DNA from: Erythrobacteraceae bacterium
GTDB taxonomy: Bacteria; Pseudomonadota; Alphaproteobacteria; Sphingomonadales; Sphingomonadaceae
Assembly (NCBI GenBank): GCA_027489095.1
Contig: JAIYAL010000111.1
Location: 1-46,752 of the forward strand
Reading direction: 5' to 3'
DNA length: 46,752 nucleotides
The notes under the pieces: generated by a model
The model's input: the letters and a program-made list of their open reading frames with translations, nothing else
Database searches by the model: none
Told to the model about the DNA's origin: nothing
Position numbers and translations under genes: made by a program
Part shown: in pieces, positions 16,194 through 25,072 of the stretch
Layout: each line of letters begins with the position of its first letter
How positions within the stretch are numbered: position 1 is the first letter of the stretch

Positions 16194-16877
16194 TCAGCCG
16201 GCATCCTTCAGGAAGCTCGCCCGGTACATGGCCGGGAACATCGTCTTGAGCGCGGACACCTTGGGCGCGTCCCAGCGCAGGATGTAGCCGTGCTTCGGGT
16301 TATTGAGCATGAAGTCCTGATGGTAGCCTTCAGCCGCGTAGAAGGCCTTGTAGGGCTCGACCTTGGTGGCGATCGGCTTCTTCCACAGGCCTGCCTTGCC
16401 GAGCTGGGCGAGGTAGGCCTTGGCAACCGCGGCCTGTTCGGCGTTGGTTGGAATGATCGCGCTGCGGTATTGTGCGCCGACGTCAGGGCCTTGCCGGTTC
16501 TTGAGCGTCGGGTCGGCGACCACCGAGAAGAAGATCCGCAGCAGCTGATCGTAGCGCACCACAGCCGGATCGTAGGTGATCCGCACCGCCTCGGCGTGAT
16601 CGGTCATGCCGCTCGATACGACTTCGTAGTTTGCGCTCGCCTTGGTGCCGCCATGGTACCCGGAAGCCGCAGCCGTCACGCCCTTGACGTGGCTGAACAC
16701 GCCCTCGACCCCCCAGAAGCAGCCGCCCGCGAAGATCGCGGTCTTGAGGCCTTTCGCCTCCTTGGCAGGCTTGGCAGCAGCGGGGGCGTTGACCGGCTCC
16801 TCGGCGGCAATGGCAGGACCGGCGCAGGCACTCAGCGCCAGCGAGCCGGCGGCGAGAAGAACGGCGAATTTGTGCAT
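16194..16877 (-). CDS. msrA: Peptide-methionine (S)-S-oxide reductase MsrA, lipoprotein
   Basis: Reduces methionine-S-sulfoxide in proteins. The 227-residue product has a lipobox LSAC (Cys18) and then an Ala/Pro linker, so it is a membrane-anchored periplasmic enzyme. The catalytic motif GGCFWG puts Cys53 at the active site, and 'SGYHGG' and 'QYRSAI' are family hallmarks. Apart from the lipid-anchored Cys18, Cys53 is the only cysteine, so the C-terminal resolving cysteines of E. coli-type MsrA are missing; a 1-Cys mechanism needing an outside thiol is implied. It sits 7 bases after a small membrane-protein gene and 56 bases before the zur-like gene, and is the S-isomer counterpart of the lipoprotein MsrB at 1417-1917. 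Confidence 0.95.
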   Translation of the reverse strand: MHKFAVLLAAGSLALSACAGPAIAAEEPVNAPAAAKPAKEAKGLKTAIFAGGCFWGVEGVFSHVKGVTAAASGYHGGTKASANYEVVSSGMTDHAEAVRITYDPAVVRYDQLLRIFFSVVADPTLKNRQGPDVGAQYRSAIIPTNAEQAAVAKAYLAQLGKAGLWKKPIATKVEPYKAFYAAEGYHQDFMLNNPKHGYILRWDAPKVSALKTMFPAMYRASFLKDAG

Positions 16878-16883
16878 GGCGGT

Positions 16884-17072
16884 TTAGCCTTTGACAGGCG
16901 CGATCACGAATTCCGCCGTCGGTTCCGGGGCCTTGACGACTTCGGCTGCCTGCGCGGGCGAAGCCACGGCGCCGTTCCCATCCCTCGCGTTCGCGCTGAC
17001 GACGATCAGCAGCGCCCCGAAGGCGAAGCCAATGCCGAAATTGCGGAACAGGTCAGGAGAGAAAAGACGCAT
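16884..17072 (-). CDS. Small single-span membrane protein of unknown function
   Basis: A 62-residue protein: one hydrophobic segment at residues 10-27 (FRNFGIGFAFGALLIVVS) and a Pro/Ala/Glu-rich periplasmic-looking tail ending EFVIAPVKG. No known domain is recognised. It lies only 7 bases upstream of msrA on the same strand and is probably in the same transcript, so a link to envelope stress is possible but unproven. There is no strong ribosome binding site before the ATG at 17072. The clear membrane segment and tight spacing argue that it is real. Confidence 0.55.
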   Translation of the reverse strand: MRLFSPDLFRNFGIGFAFGALLIVVSANARDGNGAVASPAQAAEVVKAPEPTAEFVIAPVKG

Positions 17073-17300
17073 GGGGTGCTCGTGATTAGCGTGTGTTCCG
17101 CAGGTCCCTGCCCGACGCCGAATTGCGGTGGGATGAACGTGGCGGCAGGGCTGTATTGGGTCTTGGCCCTAACCTGGTTACGAAATTGCCCAAGGAAAAG
17201 CTTCGATCAGGGGCAAGGCACGCCGAGCCGTGCCGCGAGTGCGACGGGGTGCGGGCGGGATCAAGATACCAGCATTCCGGGCCTATTTCGGCCCAAGGGG

Positions 17301-17324
17301 CCGCAAGGCCACGCGGCCGCCCGC
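17301..17324 (-). repeat. Partial copy of the intergenic palindromic repeat, downstream of purH
   Basis: The 264-base gap between the small membrane gene and purH ends with hairpin-rich sequence. CCGCAAGGCC then CGGCCGCCCGC matches the reverse complement of the block at 4743-4768 at about 21 of 24 positions. GGGCC-TATTTC-GGCCC stands just to its left at about 17279-17294 and could end purH transcription. The rest of the gap (17073-17278) shows no convincing gene or RNA. Confidence 0.5.
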
Positions 17325-17336
17325 TCGCAAAACAAA

Positions 17337-18938
17337 TCAGTGCCGGAAATGCCGCATCCCGGTGAACACCATTGCTAGGCCAGCGGCGTCGGCGGCGGCG
17401 ATCACTTCGTCGTCGCGGATTGAGCCACCCGGCTGGATCACCGCGGTCGCGCCCGCTTCGGCAGCTGAGATCAAGCCATCGGCGAACGGGAAGAAGGCGT
17501 CCGAGGCAACCGCGCTGCCGACCGTGCGCGGGGCGGCCCAGCCATGGGTCTCGGCGGCCTCCGCAGCCTTGATGGCGGCGATCCGGGCCGAATCGCGGCG
17601 GTTCATTTGGCCCGCGCCGATCCCGGCGGTGGCGCCATCCTTGGCGTAGACGATGGCGTTGGACTTGACGTGCCGCGCCACGGTCCAGGCGAACAGGCAG
17701 TCCTTCAATTCCTGGTCGGTCGGCGCGCGCTTGGTGACCACCTTGAGGTCGTCCGCTGCAATCGCCCCGGCATCGCGCGACTGGATCAGAACACCTCCGG
17801 CGATGGTCTTCATCGTGAGCCCGGCCCGGCGCGGATCGGGCAGGGTGCCGCATTCGAGCAGCCGCAGGTTCTTCTTCTTGGCGAAAATCTCTCGCGCCTC
17901 GGCGCTCACCGATGGCGCGATCACCACCTCGGTAAAGATCGCAGCTATCGCCTCGGCGGTGGCGGCGTCGAGCTCGGTGTTGACCGCGACGATCCCGCCG
18001 AAGGCCGACACGCTATCGCAAGCCAGCGCCGCTTCCCACGCAGCCAGAAGCGAACCGCCCTGCGCCACGCCGCAGGGGTTGGCGTGCTTGACGATCACCA
18101 CGGCAGGCTCCTGCCCGGCAAATTCCGCCGCCAGTTCGAGCGCTGCGTCGGCGTCATTGAGGTTGTTGTAGGACAGCTCCTTGCCCTGAAGCTGGGTCGC
18201 TTGCGGGACGCCGGCAGTGCCCGCCATCTGCGGAACATAGATCGCTGCCGACTGGTGCGGGTTTTCGCCGTAGCGCAGCGTATCGGCGCGCTTTAGGGCT
18301 ATGGGCAGCGTCTCGGGGAACAGCGTCGGCGCATCACTCGCGGTGGGCGAGAAGGCGAACCAGCTGGCGATGGCGCTGTCATAGGCGGCGGTACGGGCAT
18401 AGGCTTTGCCCGCCATCCGGGTGCGGAAGGCCTGCGTGGTCGCGCCGCCGTGGGCGTCCATTTCTTCGACCAGCGCGGCATAATCCGCCGGATCGGTGAG
18501 AATCGTCACGAAGCCGTGGTTTTTTGCCGCTGATCTCACCATTGAAGGCCCGCCGATGTCGATGTTCTCGATGATCACCTCGCGGCTCGCGCCCTTGGCC
18601 ACGGTCGCCTCGAAGGGGTAGAGGTTGACCACCACCAGATCGATCGCGCCGATCCCGTGGGTATCCATCGCGGCGACGTGTTCGGGATTGTCGCGCAGCG
18701 CCAGCAGCCCGCCGTGGACTGCGGGGTGGAGCGTCTTGACCCGCCCGTCCATCATTTCGGGGAAACCGGTGAGGTCGGAGACGTCCTTCACGCCAAGGCC
18801 CGCATCGCGCAAGGCCTTGGCGGTGCCGCCGGTGCTGACCAGTTCAACGCCCCGCTCCGCGAGCGCGCGGCCCAGCTCGGCCAAACCGCTCTTGTCGGAC
18901 ACTGACAGCAGCGCCCGCCGGATCACACCTTGCGTCAT
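17337..18938 (-). CDS. purH: Bifunctional AICAR formyltransferase / IMP cyclohydrolase
   Basis: Carries out the last two steps of purine synthesis, AICAR to FAICAR to IMP. The product is 533 residues, the family length. The N-terminal IMP cyclohydrolase domain begins '[20 protein letters not shown]', and the C-terminal transformylase domain contains [11 protein letters not shown] and KHANPCG. The start at 18938 (MTQGVIRR) follows the heparinase-like gene by 8 bases; a longer upstream reading is a shadow of that gene. The order rpe - heparinase-like - purH on one strand suggests co-transcription. purD, from the same pathway, lies at the far end of the window on the other strand. Confidence 0.97.
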   Translation of the reverse strand: MTQGVIRRALLSVSDKSGLAELGRALAERGVELVSTGGTAKALRDAGLGVKDVSDLTGFPEMMDGRVKTLHPAVHGGLLALRDNPEHVAAMDTHGIGAIDLVVVNLYPFEATVAKGASREVIIENIDIGGPSMVRSAAKNHGFVTILTDPADYAALVEEMDAHGGATTQAFRTRMAGKAYARTAAYDSAIASWFAFSPTASDAPTLFPETLPIALKRADTLRYGENPHQSAAIYVPQMAGTAGVPQATQLQGKELSYNNLNDADAALELAAEFAGQEPAVVIVKHANPCGVAQGGSLLAAWEAALACDSVSAFGGIVAVNTELDAATAEAIAAIFTEVVIAPSVSAEAREIFAKKKNLRLLECGTLPDPRRAGLTMKTIAGGVLIQSRDAGAIAADDLKVVTKRAPTDQELKDCLFAWTVARHVKSNAIVYAKDGATAGIGAGQMNRRDSARIAAIKAAEAAETHGWAAPRTVGSAVASDAFFPFADGLISAAEAGATAVIQPGGSIRDDEVIAAADAAGLAMVFTGMRHFRH

Positions 18939-18946
18939 GATGGATT

Positions 18947-20860
18947 CTACCCTGTTTTCCGTAAGCGCCAGGAGAATTGCCCCCCGCTGCGCAATGCCAG
19001 TCCTTCGATCACCAGCTGCTCGGTGGCATGGGGCCGGCCGTCGCCGTCGACCCACAGGCTGTCCTCGGCAGACAGGGTGATCTCGTCGGGCCCGGCCCTA
19101 TCGCCGCCGAGCCGGAATTGCCAGAGCCGACCGTCGGGCAACAGCAGGCTCGCCCCGCGCTTGTCAGGGGCAAGCTGCACCTCGACCCCGCGGCCCAAGT
19201 GGAAGCGGATCGCGAAGGTAATCTTGCCGCGCTTGCCGTTCTTGCTGGTGGGGACGAGAATGTCCTCGCCGCCCAGCTCGGTGCCATCGGCGGAAAGGGT
19301 CAGGATGCGCCGGTGGGTGAGGCCGAAGCGGCTGGCATAGCCATCATGCGCGGCCTCGATGCGGGTCGCTTGTTGTGTATTCGGGCGCGCGCCCTTGCCC
19401 ACGACCATGCGGCGTTCGGACTCGACCGTCTCGACGCCCTTGCCGAGCTGGCCGTGGAGGAGAACGGCGGTGGAGTTGGCGTTGTCGAGCACCAGCGTCG
19501 AGAAGGCGGCCGAGGCGCGCAAGCCCTGCCCGATCCGCGCCGGCAACTGTCCGCCGACAAGCGCCGCACCGCCGCAATTGACGACGATCCGTTGCGGCCC
19601 GTCGGACAATTCGAACGCAAGCGTCGAAGCGCAACCGGCACGGGCGTGCCTGGCGCGCGGCGGCGGGGCGGTGTCGAATTGGAGCAGCGTGTCGCCTGCC
19701 TTGATGCGCTGGTAACCCCAGCCCGCCGCCTGCCCGAGCGGGCGGGTGCGCACGCCGCTCGCCTCGATAACGGCATTGACCCGGTCGGCGGGGATCGCGC
19801 CCTGTCCTTGCCAGCTCCCCAGCGCGCCGTCACCGTGACGCAGCGCCAGCAGCGGCGGAACGAGCAGCTCGCGCATCACGGCGAGTGCCGGGGGCGGGAC
19901 GATCTTGACCGCCTCGTAGCAGGCGATGAGGTCGGTCAGCAGCTGGATCGCGCCGAGTTGCGCGGCGGGGCAGCGCGACAGCACGCCGCCGTCTTCGCCG
20001 ACCATATCGCCGAGCGCTGTGACCAGCCCGGCCTCGCCGTAGAGTCGCCGCGGTTTGCCGTGCGGGAGCAGGAGCCCTGCCGCCACAACGCCCGCCCAGG
20101 CAGCGACCTGCCCGAAGCCGGCGGTTTCGCGCGGGGCGCGTTTGTCGAGCCAGCTGGCGGTCTCGGCCATCGCGGCGAGGAGGCGCGTGCGCAGCCCCTT
20201 GTCCTGCCCGCCCAGCAGCAGCGGCGCGTGGACGAGCCAGGCGACAAGCCGCAGGCCTGCCAGCTCTGCCTCCCATGCAGGCCCCTTGCCGGGCACGGCG
20301 TTGCCGCGCAGCCACTGGGTAGCGATCCGCTCGGCCGCTCCCGCTCCGTCGGCCCGCGATGCGCTTGCGGCGAGATCGGCCAGCCAGGCGAAGGAATGGA
20401 TCACCCGTTCGACGCCGGACGCATGGTGCGCGTTGGGCGAGAAGTCGAAACTTGCGATCGGCAGGCGCGTGGCCTGGATCAGGAAGTGCCCGGCACGCAG
20501 CGCTGTCCCGGCCGCACGGTCGCCGCGATTGGGACTGGCGGCGGTCGCCAGCAGGCGCAGCGCTTGCGGACGGCGGAACGGCTGGCTGAGCACGTGGCCG
20601 GGAACGCCGAGGCGATAGGCGAGCCGGATCAGCGCCTCGCCCGGGCCCGAGCCGACCGTGATCACATCGGAAAGCGCAAGTGCGCGCGCCGGTTCGACGA
20701 TCTGGGGCTCTTCGGGCGGCGGCGTGGTCGGTTCGGCGAGGGCGCCCGGCTCTGCGGCGCTCGCTCCCCCGTTCGCAAATGGCAGCAGCGGCGCATCGCC
20801 GACCCGCTCCACCAGTGCATCGGCGCGGGCCGAGGCCGGGGTGCGCAGCAGCGTCGTCAT
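18947..20860 (-). CDS. Heparinase II/III family protein
   Basis: A 637-residue protein with the layout of alphaproteobacterial heparinase II/III-like proteins: an alpha-helical N-terminal half (about 80-330) with '[22 protein letters not shown]' (in two halves) and a C-terminal beta-sandwich containing '[20 protein letters not shown]' and '[13 protein letters not shown]'. True heparinases are polysaccharide lyases. These chromosomal versions next to purH are widespread in the group, and their substrate is not established. No signal peptide is seen, so it may be cytoplasmic. The ATG overlaps the rpe stop (ATGA), with CAAGG upstream, fixing the start at 20860. It is 8 bases before purH. Confidence 0.85.
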   Translation of the reverse strand: MTTLLRTPASARADALVERVGDAPLLPFANGGASAAEPGALAEPTTPPPEEPQIVEPARALALSDVITVGSGPGEALIRLAYRLGVPGHVLSQPFRRPQALRLLATAASPNRGDRAAGTALRAGHFLIQATRLPIASFDFSPNAHHASGVERVIHSFAWLADLAASASRADGAGAAERIATQWLRGNAVPGKGPAWEAELAGLRLVAWLVHAPLLLGGQDKGLRTRLLAAMAETASWLDKRAPRETAGFGQVAAWAGVVAAGLLLPHGKPRRLYGEAGLVTALGDMVGEDGGVLSRCPAAQLGAIQLLTDLIACYEAVKIVPPPALAVMRELLVPPLLALRHGDGALGSWQGQGAIPADRVNAVIEASGVRTRPLGQAAGWGYQRIKAGDTLLQFDTAPPPRARHARAGCASTLAFELSDGPQRIVVNCGGAALVGGQLPARIGQGLRASAAFSTLVLDNANSTAVLLHGQLGKGVETVESERRMVVGKGARPNTQQATRIEAAHDGYASRFGLTHRRILTLSADGTELGGEDILVPTSKNGKRGKITFAIRFHLGRGVEVQLAPDKRGASLLLPDGRLWQFRLGGDRAGPDEITLSAEDSLWVDGDGRPHATEQLVIEGLALRSGGQFSWRLRKTG

Positions 20861-21522
20861 TGCCTTGCGCCCTTCAGCGCGGCGATATTCGCCGCGTAGG
20901 CATCGGCCCCGCCCTTGAAGGTTGCCGAGCCCGCGACCAGCACGTCGGCTCCCGCCCCGATGCACATCCGCGCGGTTTCGACATTGACCCCGCCATCGAC
21001 TTCGAGATGGATGGCGCGGCCCGAGCGGGTGATCATCGAGCGGATGCGGGCGATCTTGTCCAATTGCGAGGTGATGAAGCTCTGCCCGCCGAAGCCGGGG
21101 TTCACGCTCATCACCAGGATCAGGTCGGCCAGGTCCATGAGGTTGTCGAGCACCTCGACCGGCGTGCCGGGATTGATCACCACGCCCGCCTTCTTGCCGA
21201 GCGCCTTGATCGCTTGAAGCGTGCGGTGGATGTGCGGGCCGGCCTCGGGGTGGACGGTGATGATGTCCGCCCCGGCCTCGGCGAAGGCCTCGAGATAGGG
21301 ATCGACCGGCGCGATCATCAGGTGGACATCGAAGGGCTTCGTCGTGTGCGGGCGCAGCGCCTTGACCACCGCCGGGCCGATGGTGATGTTCGGCACAAAA
21401 TGGCCGTCCATCACGTCGATGTGGATCCAGTCCGCTCCCGCCGCGTCGATCGCGCGCACTTCCTCGCCGAGCCGGGCGAAGTCGGCCGAGAGGATCGAGG
21501 GGGAGATCAGGGGCGTGGGCAT
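20857..21522 (-). CDS. rpe: Ribulose-phosphate 3-epimerase
   Basis: Interconverts ribulose-5-phosphate and xylulose-5-phosphate in the pentose phosphate and Calvin pathways. The 221-residue TIM barrel has the metal site motif [12 protein letters not shown] (H34, D36), H67 in FDVHLMI, and the phosphate-binding 'SVNPGFGGQ' and EVDGGV segments. It overlaps the heparinase-like gene by 4 bases (ATGA). It leads the operon rpe - heparinase-like - purH, which links pentose phosphate to purine nucleotide supply. The promoter must lie in the 254 bases before 21777, which separate it from the divergent DUF2141 gene. Confidence 0.97.
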   Translation of the reverse strand: MPTPLISPSILSADFARLGEEVRAIDAAGADWIHIDVMDGHFVPNITIGPAVVKALRPHTTKPFDVHLMIAPVDPYLEAFAEAGADIITVHPEAGPHIHRTLQAIKALGKKAGVVINPGTPVEVLDNLMDLADLILVMSVNPGFGGQSFITSQLDKIARIRSMITRSGRAIHLEVDGGVNVETARMCIGAGADVLVAGSATFKGGADAYAANIAALKGARQ

Positions 21523-21635
21523 GGCGCTGGCAATCTGCCTTTCTGGGACGCTTTACCGGACATAGGGGCCCCGCGAATCGCGCGACAAGGCGGATTGGCC
21601 GCTTTTCCACTATGGAAGGGGTATGAACCTCGCGG

Positions 21636-21647
21636 AATTGGCCAATT
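21636..21647. promoter_or_regulatory. Perfect 12-bp palindrome in the divergent rpe/DUF2141 intergenic region
   Basis: AATTGGCCAATT is self-complementary and A/T-rich against a GC-rich background. It lies in the 254-base gap between two divergent genes. A second, looser dyad (TTCCA..TGGAA, about 21605-21617) lies 20 bases to its left. It could be an operator serving either gene. No regulator is assigned and chance cannot be excluded. Confidence 0.3.
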
Positions 21648-21776
21648 AAGCCGCAATTCAGGCAGATTGCGCCATTACCGCAGTTCTCATCCGCTGGCGC
21701 GCGGCCCTCTGCCCCCTCTGCCCCCTCGGCCCAGCTTGCGCGCCTGTTTTGCTGCACCTACCTTAAGAGCTTGCCC

Positions 21777-22304
21777 ATGACCGCCTTTTTGCCCCGCTCC
21801 ACCCGTTCTGCCCGCCGCCTTGCGGCCGGGCTGGCGCTGGTCGGCGTCCTCGCCGCGCCGGTCGCTGCGCAGGTCCATGCCTACGGGCGCACCGCGAGCA
21901 ATGATCTGTCGCAATGCGATGCGGGCAAGGGGCCGGCGGTGCGGATCACCGTGACGGGGCTAAAGTCTTCGTCCGGCAACCTGTTCGTCCGCGCCTATCC
22001 GGCCTCCAGGGCCGACTGGCTGGTGAGCAAACGCTACGTCGTGCGCGTCGACGCGCGGCCGCAGCCGGGGGGCATGACAGTGTGCGTGCCGCTCCCCCAG
22101 ACGGGCGATTTCGCGATCGCGGTCCAGCATGACGCAAACGGCAACCGCAAGACCGATATCTCGACCGACGGGGCTGGGATGTCGAACAATCCGGGGGTCA
22201 AGAAGATCCTCGGCCTCATCCCGCAGACGCCCTCAGTCGAAAAGGTGCGCTTCACTGCTGGCCCGGGGGTCACGCGGATGACGATTTCGATGCAGTATCT
22301 TTAA
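21777..22304 (+). CDS. Exported DUF2141 domain protein
   Basis: A 175-residue secreted protein with a signal peptide (hydrophobic 14-32, cleavage after PVAAQ). Its DUF2141 domain includes 'RITVTGLKSSSGNLFVRAYP', 'GDFAIAVQHDANGNRKTD' and a final RMTISMQYL. DUF2141 proteins are small beta-rich periplasmic or outer-membrane-associated proteins without assigned activity; the D-NGN-K-D loop looks able to bind calcium. A paralogue is encoded at 30275-30730. The start was placed at the ATG at 21777 rather than the TTG two codons earlier. It is convergent with the Tam41-like gene, with no terminator obvious in the 17-base gap. Confidence 0.8.
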   Translation: MTAFLPRSTRSARRLAAGLALVGVLAAPVAAQVHAYGRTASNDLSQCDAGKGPAVRITVTGLKSSSGNLFVRAYPASRADWLVSKRYVVRVDARPQPGGMTVCVPLPQTGDFAIAVQHDANGNRKTDISTDGAGMSNNPGVKKILGLIPQTPSVEKVRFTAGPGVTRMTISMQYL

Positions 22305-22321
22305 GGCGTGTCGGGCCTGCG

Positions 22322-23224
22322 TCAGGTGCGACGCTTGTGGTGCCACAAATCAAACAGCACCTGCGGCGCGGCCAGCAGCGGGAAGCGTTCGCGGAAGCGG
22401 GTGATCTTGACCGGCATCCCCGTGTGCCGTTCGATCTTCCACGCGGCATAACGCGCTGCGCCCTCGAAGGTGGTGCTCGCCTTGACCAGGCGTAGCAGGT
22501 TCAGCGGCTTGCCCAGACGGCGGCGGCGTTTCCACCAGCCTAGAAGGCGCGCGCGCTCGGCCGGCATCAGGCCCGGGGTGAGGATCGCGCCGTGGAGCCC
22601 GGGGGCGATCCCCGCCGCATCGAGCGCGAGCGGCAGCAGCCCGGCGAAGTGATCGGCATTGACCGAGAGGATATCATCCTCCCGCCCGCGCTTCTCGACC
22701 CGGAACTCGGCGCTGTAGGTGGCGCGGAACAGCGCGCGCCAGTAATCCTCAGCGGTGCCGCTTGCCGGGCCCAATGCCGCAGCAAGGCGTGCGGCGGTGG
22801 CCGAGGCGGCGACCAGCGCGGCGATAACGTCGTCGCGTGCTGCCTCATCGGCGGTCCAGACGAGGGCGCTCGGCTGGACGAAGCGCGCCCAGATCGTGGT
22901 GTCGGCAGTCTCCCCGCCGGCGGCGCGGGCGAAGGTGGTGAGCCGCATCGTAGCGACCTTGGCGCGCAGCATGGCACCCTCATGATCGCGCTCGTGATAA
23001 CTGACCGTCGGCCAGATCGCCGCTTCCCGGGTGCCGGGCAGGAGGATGTAGAAATCGAGCACCCCGTCCAGTGATCCGGTGCGCAGGTTCGATCCGTAGA
23101 ACAGCACCGCCCGCGCGCCCGACGCATCCGCCAGAGCGCCCGCGAAAGCCGCGATGGCAGGGTCAACAGGAACGGCGAGGCGCGCGGCGATCCGTCCAGG
23201 CAGCGCTGGCGAGCCTTCGCTCAT
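22322..23224 (-). CDS. Tam41/Mmp37-like nucleotidyltransferase (putative CDP-diacylglycerol synthase)
   Basis: A 300-residue protein. Residues 38-72 show a nucleotidyltransferase core, GS at 44-45 then GSLDGVLDFYILLPG, with Asp53 and Asp57 as likely metal ligands. The order GS - DF - 'MLRAKVATMRLTTFA' - 'WARFVQPSALVW' - C-terminal 'EGAARYAAWKIERHTG' parallels the mitochondrial Tam41/Mmp37 family, which makes CDP-diacylglycerol from phosphatidate and CTP. The upstream gene, 10 bases away, encodes a diacylglycerol-kinase-fold enzyme that could make phosphatidate. The start at 23224 was chosen because longer readings overlap that gene. Family membership is recalled by pattern, not by alignment. 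Other nucleotidyltransferase functions are possible. Confidence 0.6.
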   Translation of the reverse strand: MSEGSPALPGRIAARLAVPVDPAIAAFAGALADASGARAVLFYGSNLRTGSLDGVLDFYILLPGTREAAIWPTVSYHERDHEGAMLRAKVATMRLTTFARAAGGETADTTIWARFVQPSALVWTADEAARDDVIAALVAASATAARLAAALGPASGTAEDYWRALFRATYSAEFRVEKRGREDDILSVNADHFAGLLPLALDAAGIAPGLHGAILTPGLMPAERARLLGWWKRRRRLGKPLNLLRLVKASTTFEGAARYAAWKIERHTGMPVKITRFRERFPLLAAPQVLFDLWHHKRRT

Positions 23225-23234
23225 GTCGCGGCGT

Positions 23235-24296
23235 TCATGGCGTGACGAAAGCGAGCTCCGGGCCCTGCTCGATCCGGTAATCGCCCGCCGGGAAGGCCTC
23301 GCCATCGAGGATGAACGGATCGTCGATCGACAGGCTGAACTGGCTCGCGGCCAGCTGGTGGATGCCGCGCTGGCGCAGGCCACTGCGGACGATGCCGATC
23401 ATCACCAGCGGCACCAGTGCAGTGGTGCGGCGCGAAATCTGGTCGAGCGCGACCAGTTTCAGCCCGCTCTTGAGCGCGCCGAACGGCTTGATCCCGGCCG
23501 GCAGCCGTTCGAGCGTGGAGGCGAACAGGAGCTGGCGCATCCCCGGATCGCCCTGCCCGCTATGCGCCATCGGCGCACCGCTCGCGCCGAGGCCGATGCG
23601 CATGCCCGAGCCGCGCCGCCAAGGGTTGGAGCGGCCGGCGAACAGTGATTGCAGCAGCCCCCAGAGGCCCGTCACGGCCACGACCATCGAATCGAAGGCG
23701 CCAAGCTTGTGCGCGCTCTGCCCGGCCTGGGTCGCCTTGGTGAAGGCCCCTGCGCCGAGCACGAAGCCCACTGCGCGCGGCAGTGTCTCGCCCTTCGCGC
23801 CGTCCTTGACCGCCGCTTCGGCCGGGGTGACGGTCAACGGGCGGCGCCGCACGCGGCCGCCATGGTCGAGCGCGTCGATCGCATCCTGGAGAGTCCAGTC
23901 CTCGGGCACGCCAAGATCGACGGTGAGCGCGTTGGTCTTGCCCTTGGGCAGCACTGCAAGCGCGGGCCATTCGTCGCCGAAGATCGCCAGTCCGCAAGTC
24001 AGAACGTCGCGCACTGTGCCGTCGCCGCCGTTGATGACGAGGAGGTCGATGCCGCGGCCTGCGAGTTCGGCGAGCGCCTGCGGCAGCTGCCCGCGTTCGC
24101 GCGGCTGGGCGATGTGGACATGCGGGCAGATCCCGCAATCGAAATCGGCGCCGAGATTGCGGTGGCTGCGCGGGTTGTAGATCACGCCGATCGTCGGCGC
24201 CTGGCCGACATCACGCACCCGTCGCACCCGCGCACGCGCCTTGGCCGCGGGGTCGAGCCGCGGAATCTGGGCAAATTCGAAGATCGGCGTGGCCAT
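23235..24296 (-). CDS. Diacylglycerol/sphingosine kinase catalytic-domain protein (YegS-like)
   Basis: A 353-residue lipid kinase-like protein. The nucleotide-binding motif INGGDGTVRDVL sits at residues 88-99, the 'AVLPKGKTNALTVDLG' substrate loop follows, and the C-terminal DGEAFPAGDY segment carries the metal-binding acidic residues. Family members phosphorylate diacylglycerol, phosphatidylglycerol or sphingoid bases; sphingomonads contain sphingolipids, so a sphingoid substrate is possible. It is the first gene of a two-gene unit with the Tam41-like protein. The 198 bases between it and the Lrp gene hold its promoter and nothing else I can name. Confidence 0.85.
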   Translation of the reverse strand: MATPIFEFAQIPRLDPAAKARARVRRVRDVGQAPTIGVIYNPRSHRNLGADFDCGICPHVHIAQPRERGQLPQALAELAGRGIDLLVINGGDGTVRDVLTCGLAIFGDEWPALAVLPKGKTNALTVDLGVPEDWTLQDAIDALDHGGRVRRRPLTVTPAEAAVKDGAKGETLPRAVGFVLGAGAFTKATQAGQSAHKLGAFDSMVVAVTGLWGLLQSLFAGRSNPWRRGSGMRIGLGASGAPMAHSGQGDPGMRQLLFASTLERLPAGIKPFGALKSGLKLVALDQISRRTTALVPLVMIGIVRSGLRQRGIHQLAASQFSLSIDDPFILDGEAFPAGDYRIEQGPELAFVTP

Positions 24297-24494
24297 AAAG
24301 GTCCTATACCTGTCGGGAAACTAACTTTCTACTGCAATCCTGACCCTGAACTGTAACAGAACGGGAAGCGCCAGTTTGGCGTTCCGCGCCGAAAAACAAG
24401 GGTCTTGCGACAAAACCTAGCCGACGTGGGACGAGTGTCTTTCACCGTCTTGCCATGCAGTTGTCATATTTGCCGCAGATCGCGCGGGGCAGGC

Positions 24495-24935
24495 TCAGTC
24501 GCCGCCTTCCAATGTGCGGATCGTGAACTGGCTGACCAGCCGCTGCACCCCGGGGAGCGCGGAGAGGATCTCGCGGTGGATGCGCTCGTAGCTGTCGCTG
24601 CTCGGTACCAGCACCTTCACGAGATAGTCCGACGGCCCGCTCATCAGATAAGCTTCGGCCACCTGCGGCGTTCGCGCCATCGCCTCTTCGAAGGCAAGCA
24701 TGGTCGCCTGCCGCTGGTCGGTGAGGGTGACCTGCACGAACACCGTCGAGGGATTGCCCCGCGCCGCCTTGGACAGGCGCGCGCGGTAGCCGATGATCGC
24801 CCCGCTCTCCTCCAGCGCCTTGACACGCCGATGCGCTGCGGAAGGGCTCAGCCCGACCCGCTCACCGAGCTGCTCGCCGGTGAGACGCGAGTCCGAGGCG
24901 AGAATGGCGAGAATATTCCGGTCAATGCGGTCCAT
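24495..24935 (-). CDS. Lrp/AsnC family transcriptional regulator
   Basis: A 146-residue regulator: an N-terminal helix-turn-helix in MDRIDRNILAILASDSR and 'VGLSPSAAHRRVKALEESG', then a RAM/AsnC ligand domain with 'VFVQVTLTD' and 'YLMSGPSDYLVKVLV'. Proteins of this family form octamers and respond to amino acids. It is divergently transcribed from alanine dehydrogenase, the classic arrangement in which it controls ald in response to alanine. The start at 24935 is preferred to one 11 codons upstream because the family starts with M-D-x-x-D. Similar GCGAARATC half-sites lie in the 137-base gap (24973-25018). Confidence 0.93.
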   Translation of the reverse strand: MDRIDRNILAILASDSRLTGEQLGERVGLSPSAAHRRVKALEESGAIIGYRARLSKAARGNPSTVFVQVTLTDQRQATMLAFEEAMARTPQVAEAYLMSGPSDYLVKVLVPSSDSYERIHREILSALPGVQRLVSQFTIRTLEGGD

Positions 24936-24972
24936 GCGCCAGACTGATGCGCCAGTAGCAGTCCACACGCAA

Positions 24973-25018
24973 GATTTTCGCGTGCGACGCGCCTCGTCAG
25001 CCGATCATTGCGAAGATC
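24973..25018. promoter_or_regulatory. Paired inverted GCGAARATC motifs, candidate Lrp operators
   Basis: GCGAAAATC on the minus strand (24973-24981) and GCGAAGATC on the plus strand (25010-25018) face each other about 37 bases apart, each followed within 0-2 bases by GCG. Both sit between the divergent Lrp-family gene and ald. Lrp proteins often bind several such sites spaced on the helix. This is inference from position and repetition only. Confidence 0.35.
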
Positions 25019-25072
25019 GCGCATCGTGCTCCTGCTAAACCGCATCGCCAAGGATACAGCAGGAGAGACCCC

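Noticed and set aside
17093-17365. Plus-strand open frame of about 90 codons between the small membrane gene and purH
   Set aside because: It has a GTG start with no binding site, runs into the 3' end of purH on the other strand, and lacks any recognisable domain or membrane pattern.
20861-21757. N-terminal extension of the heparinase-like protein to about 936 residues
   Set aside because: The extra part is antisense-like Arg/Gly-rich sequence lying over rpe in another frame; the 4-base ATGA overlap with rpe marks the real start at 20860.
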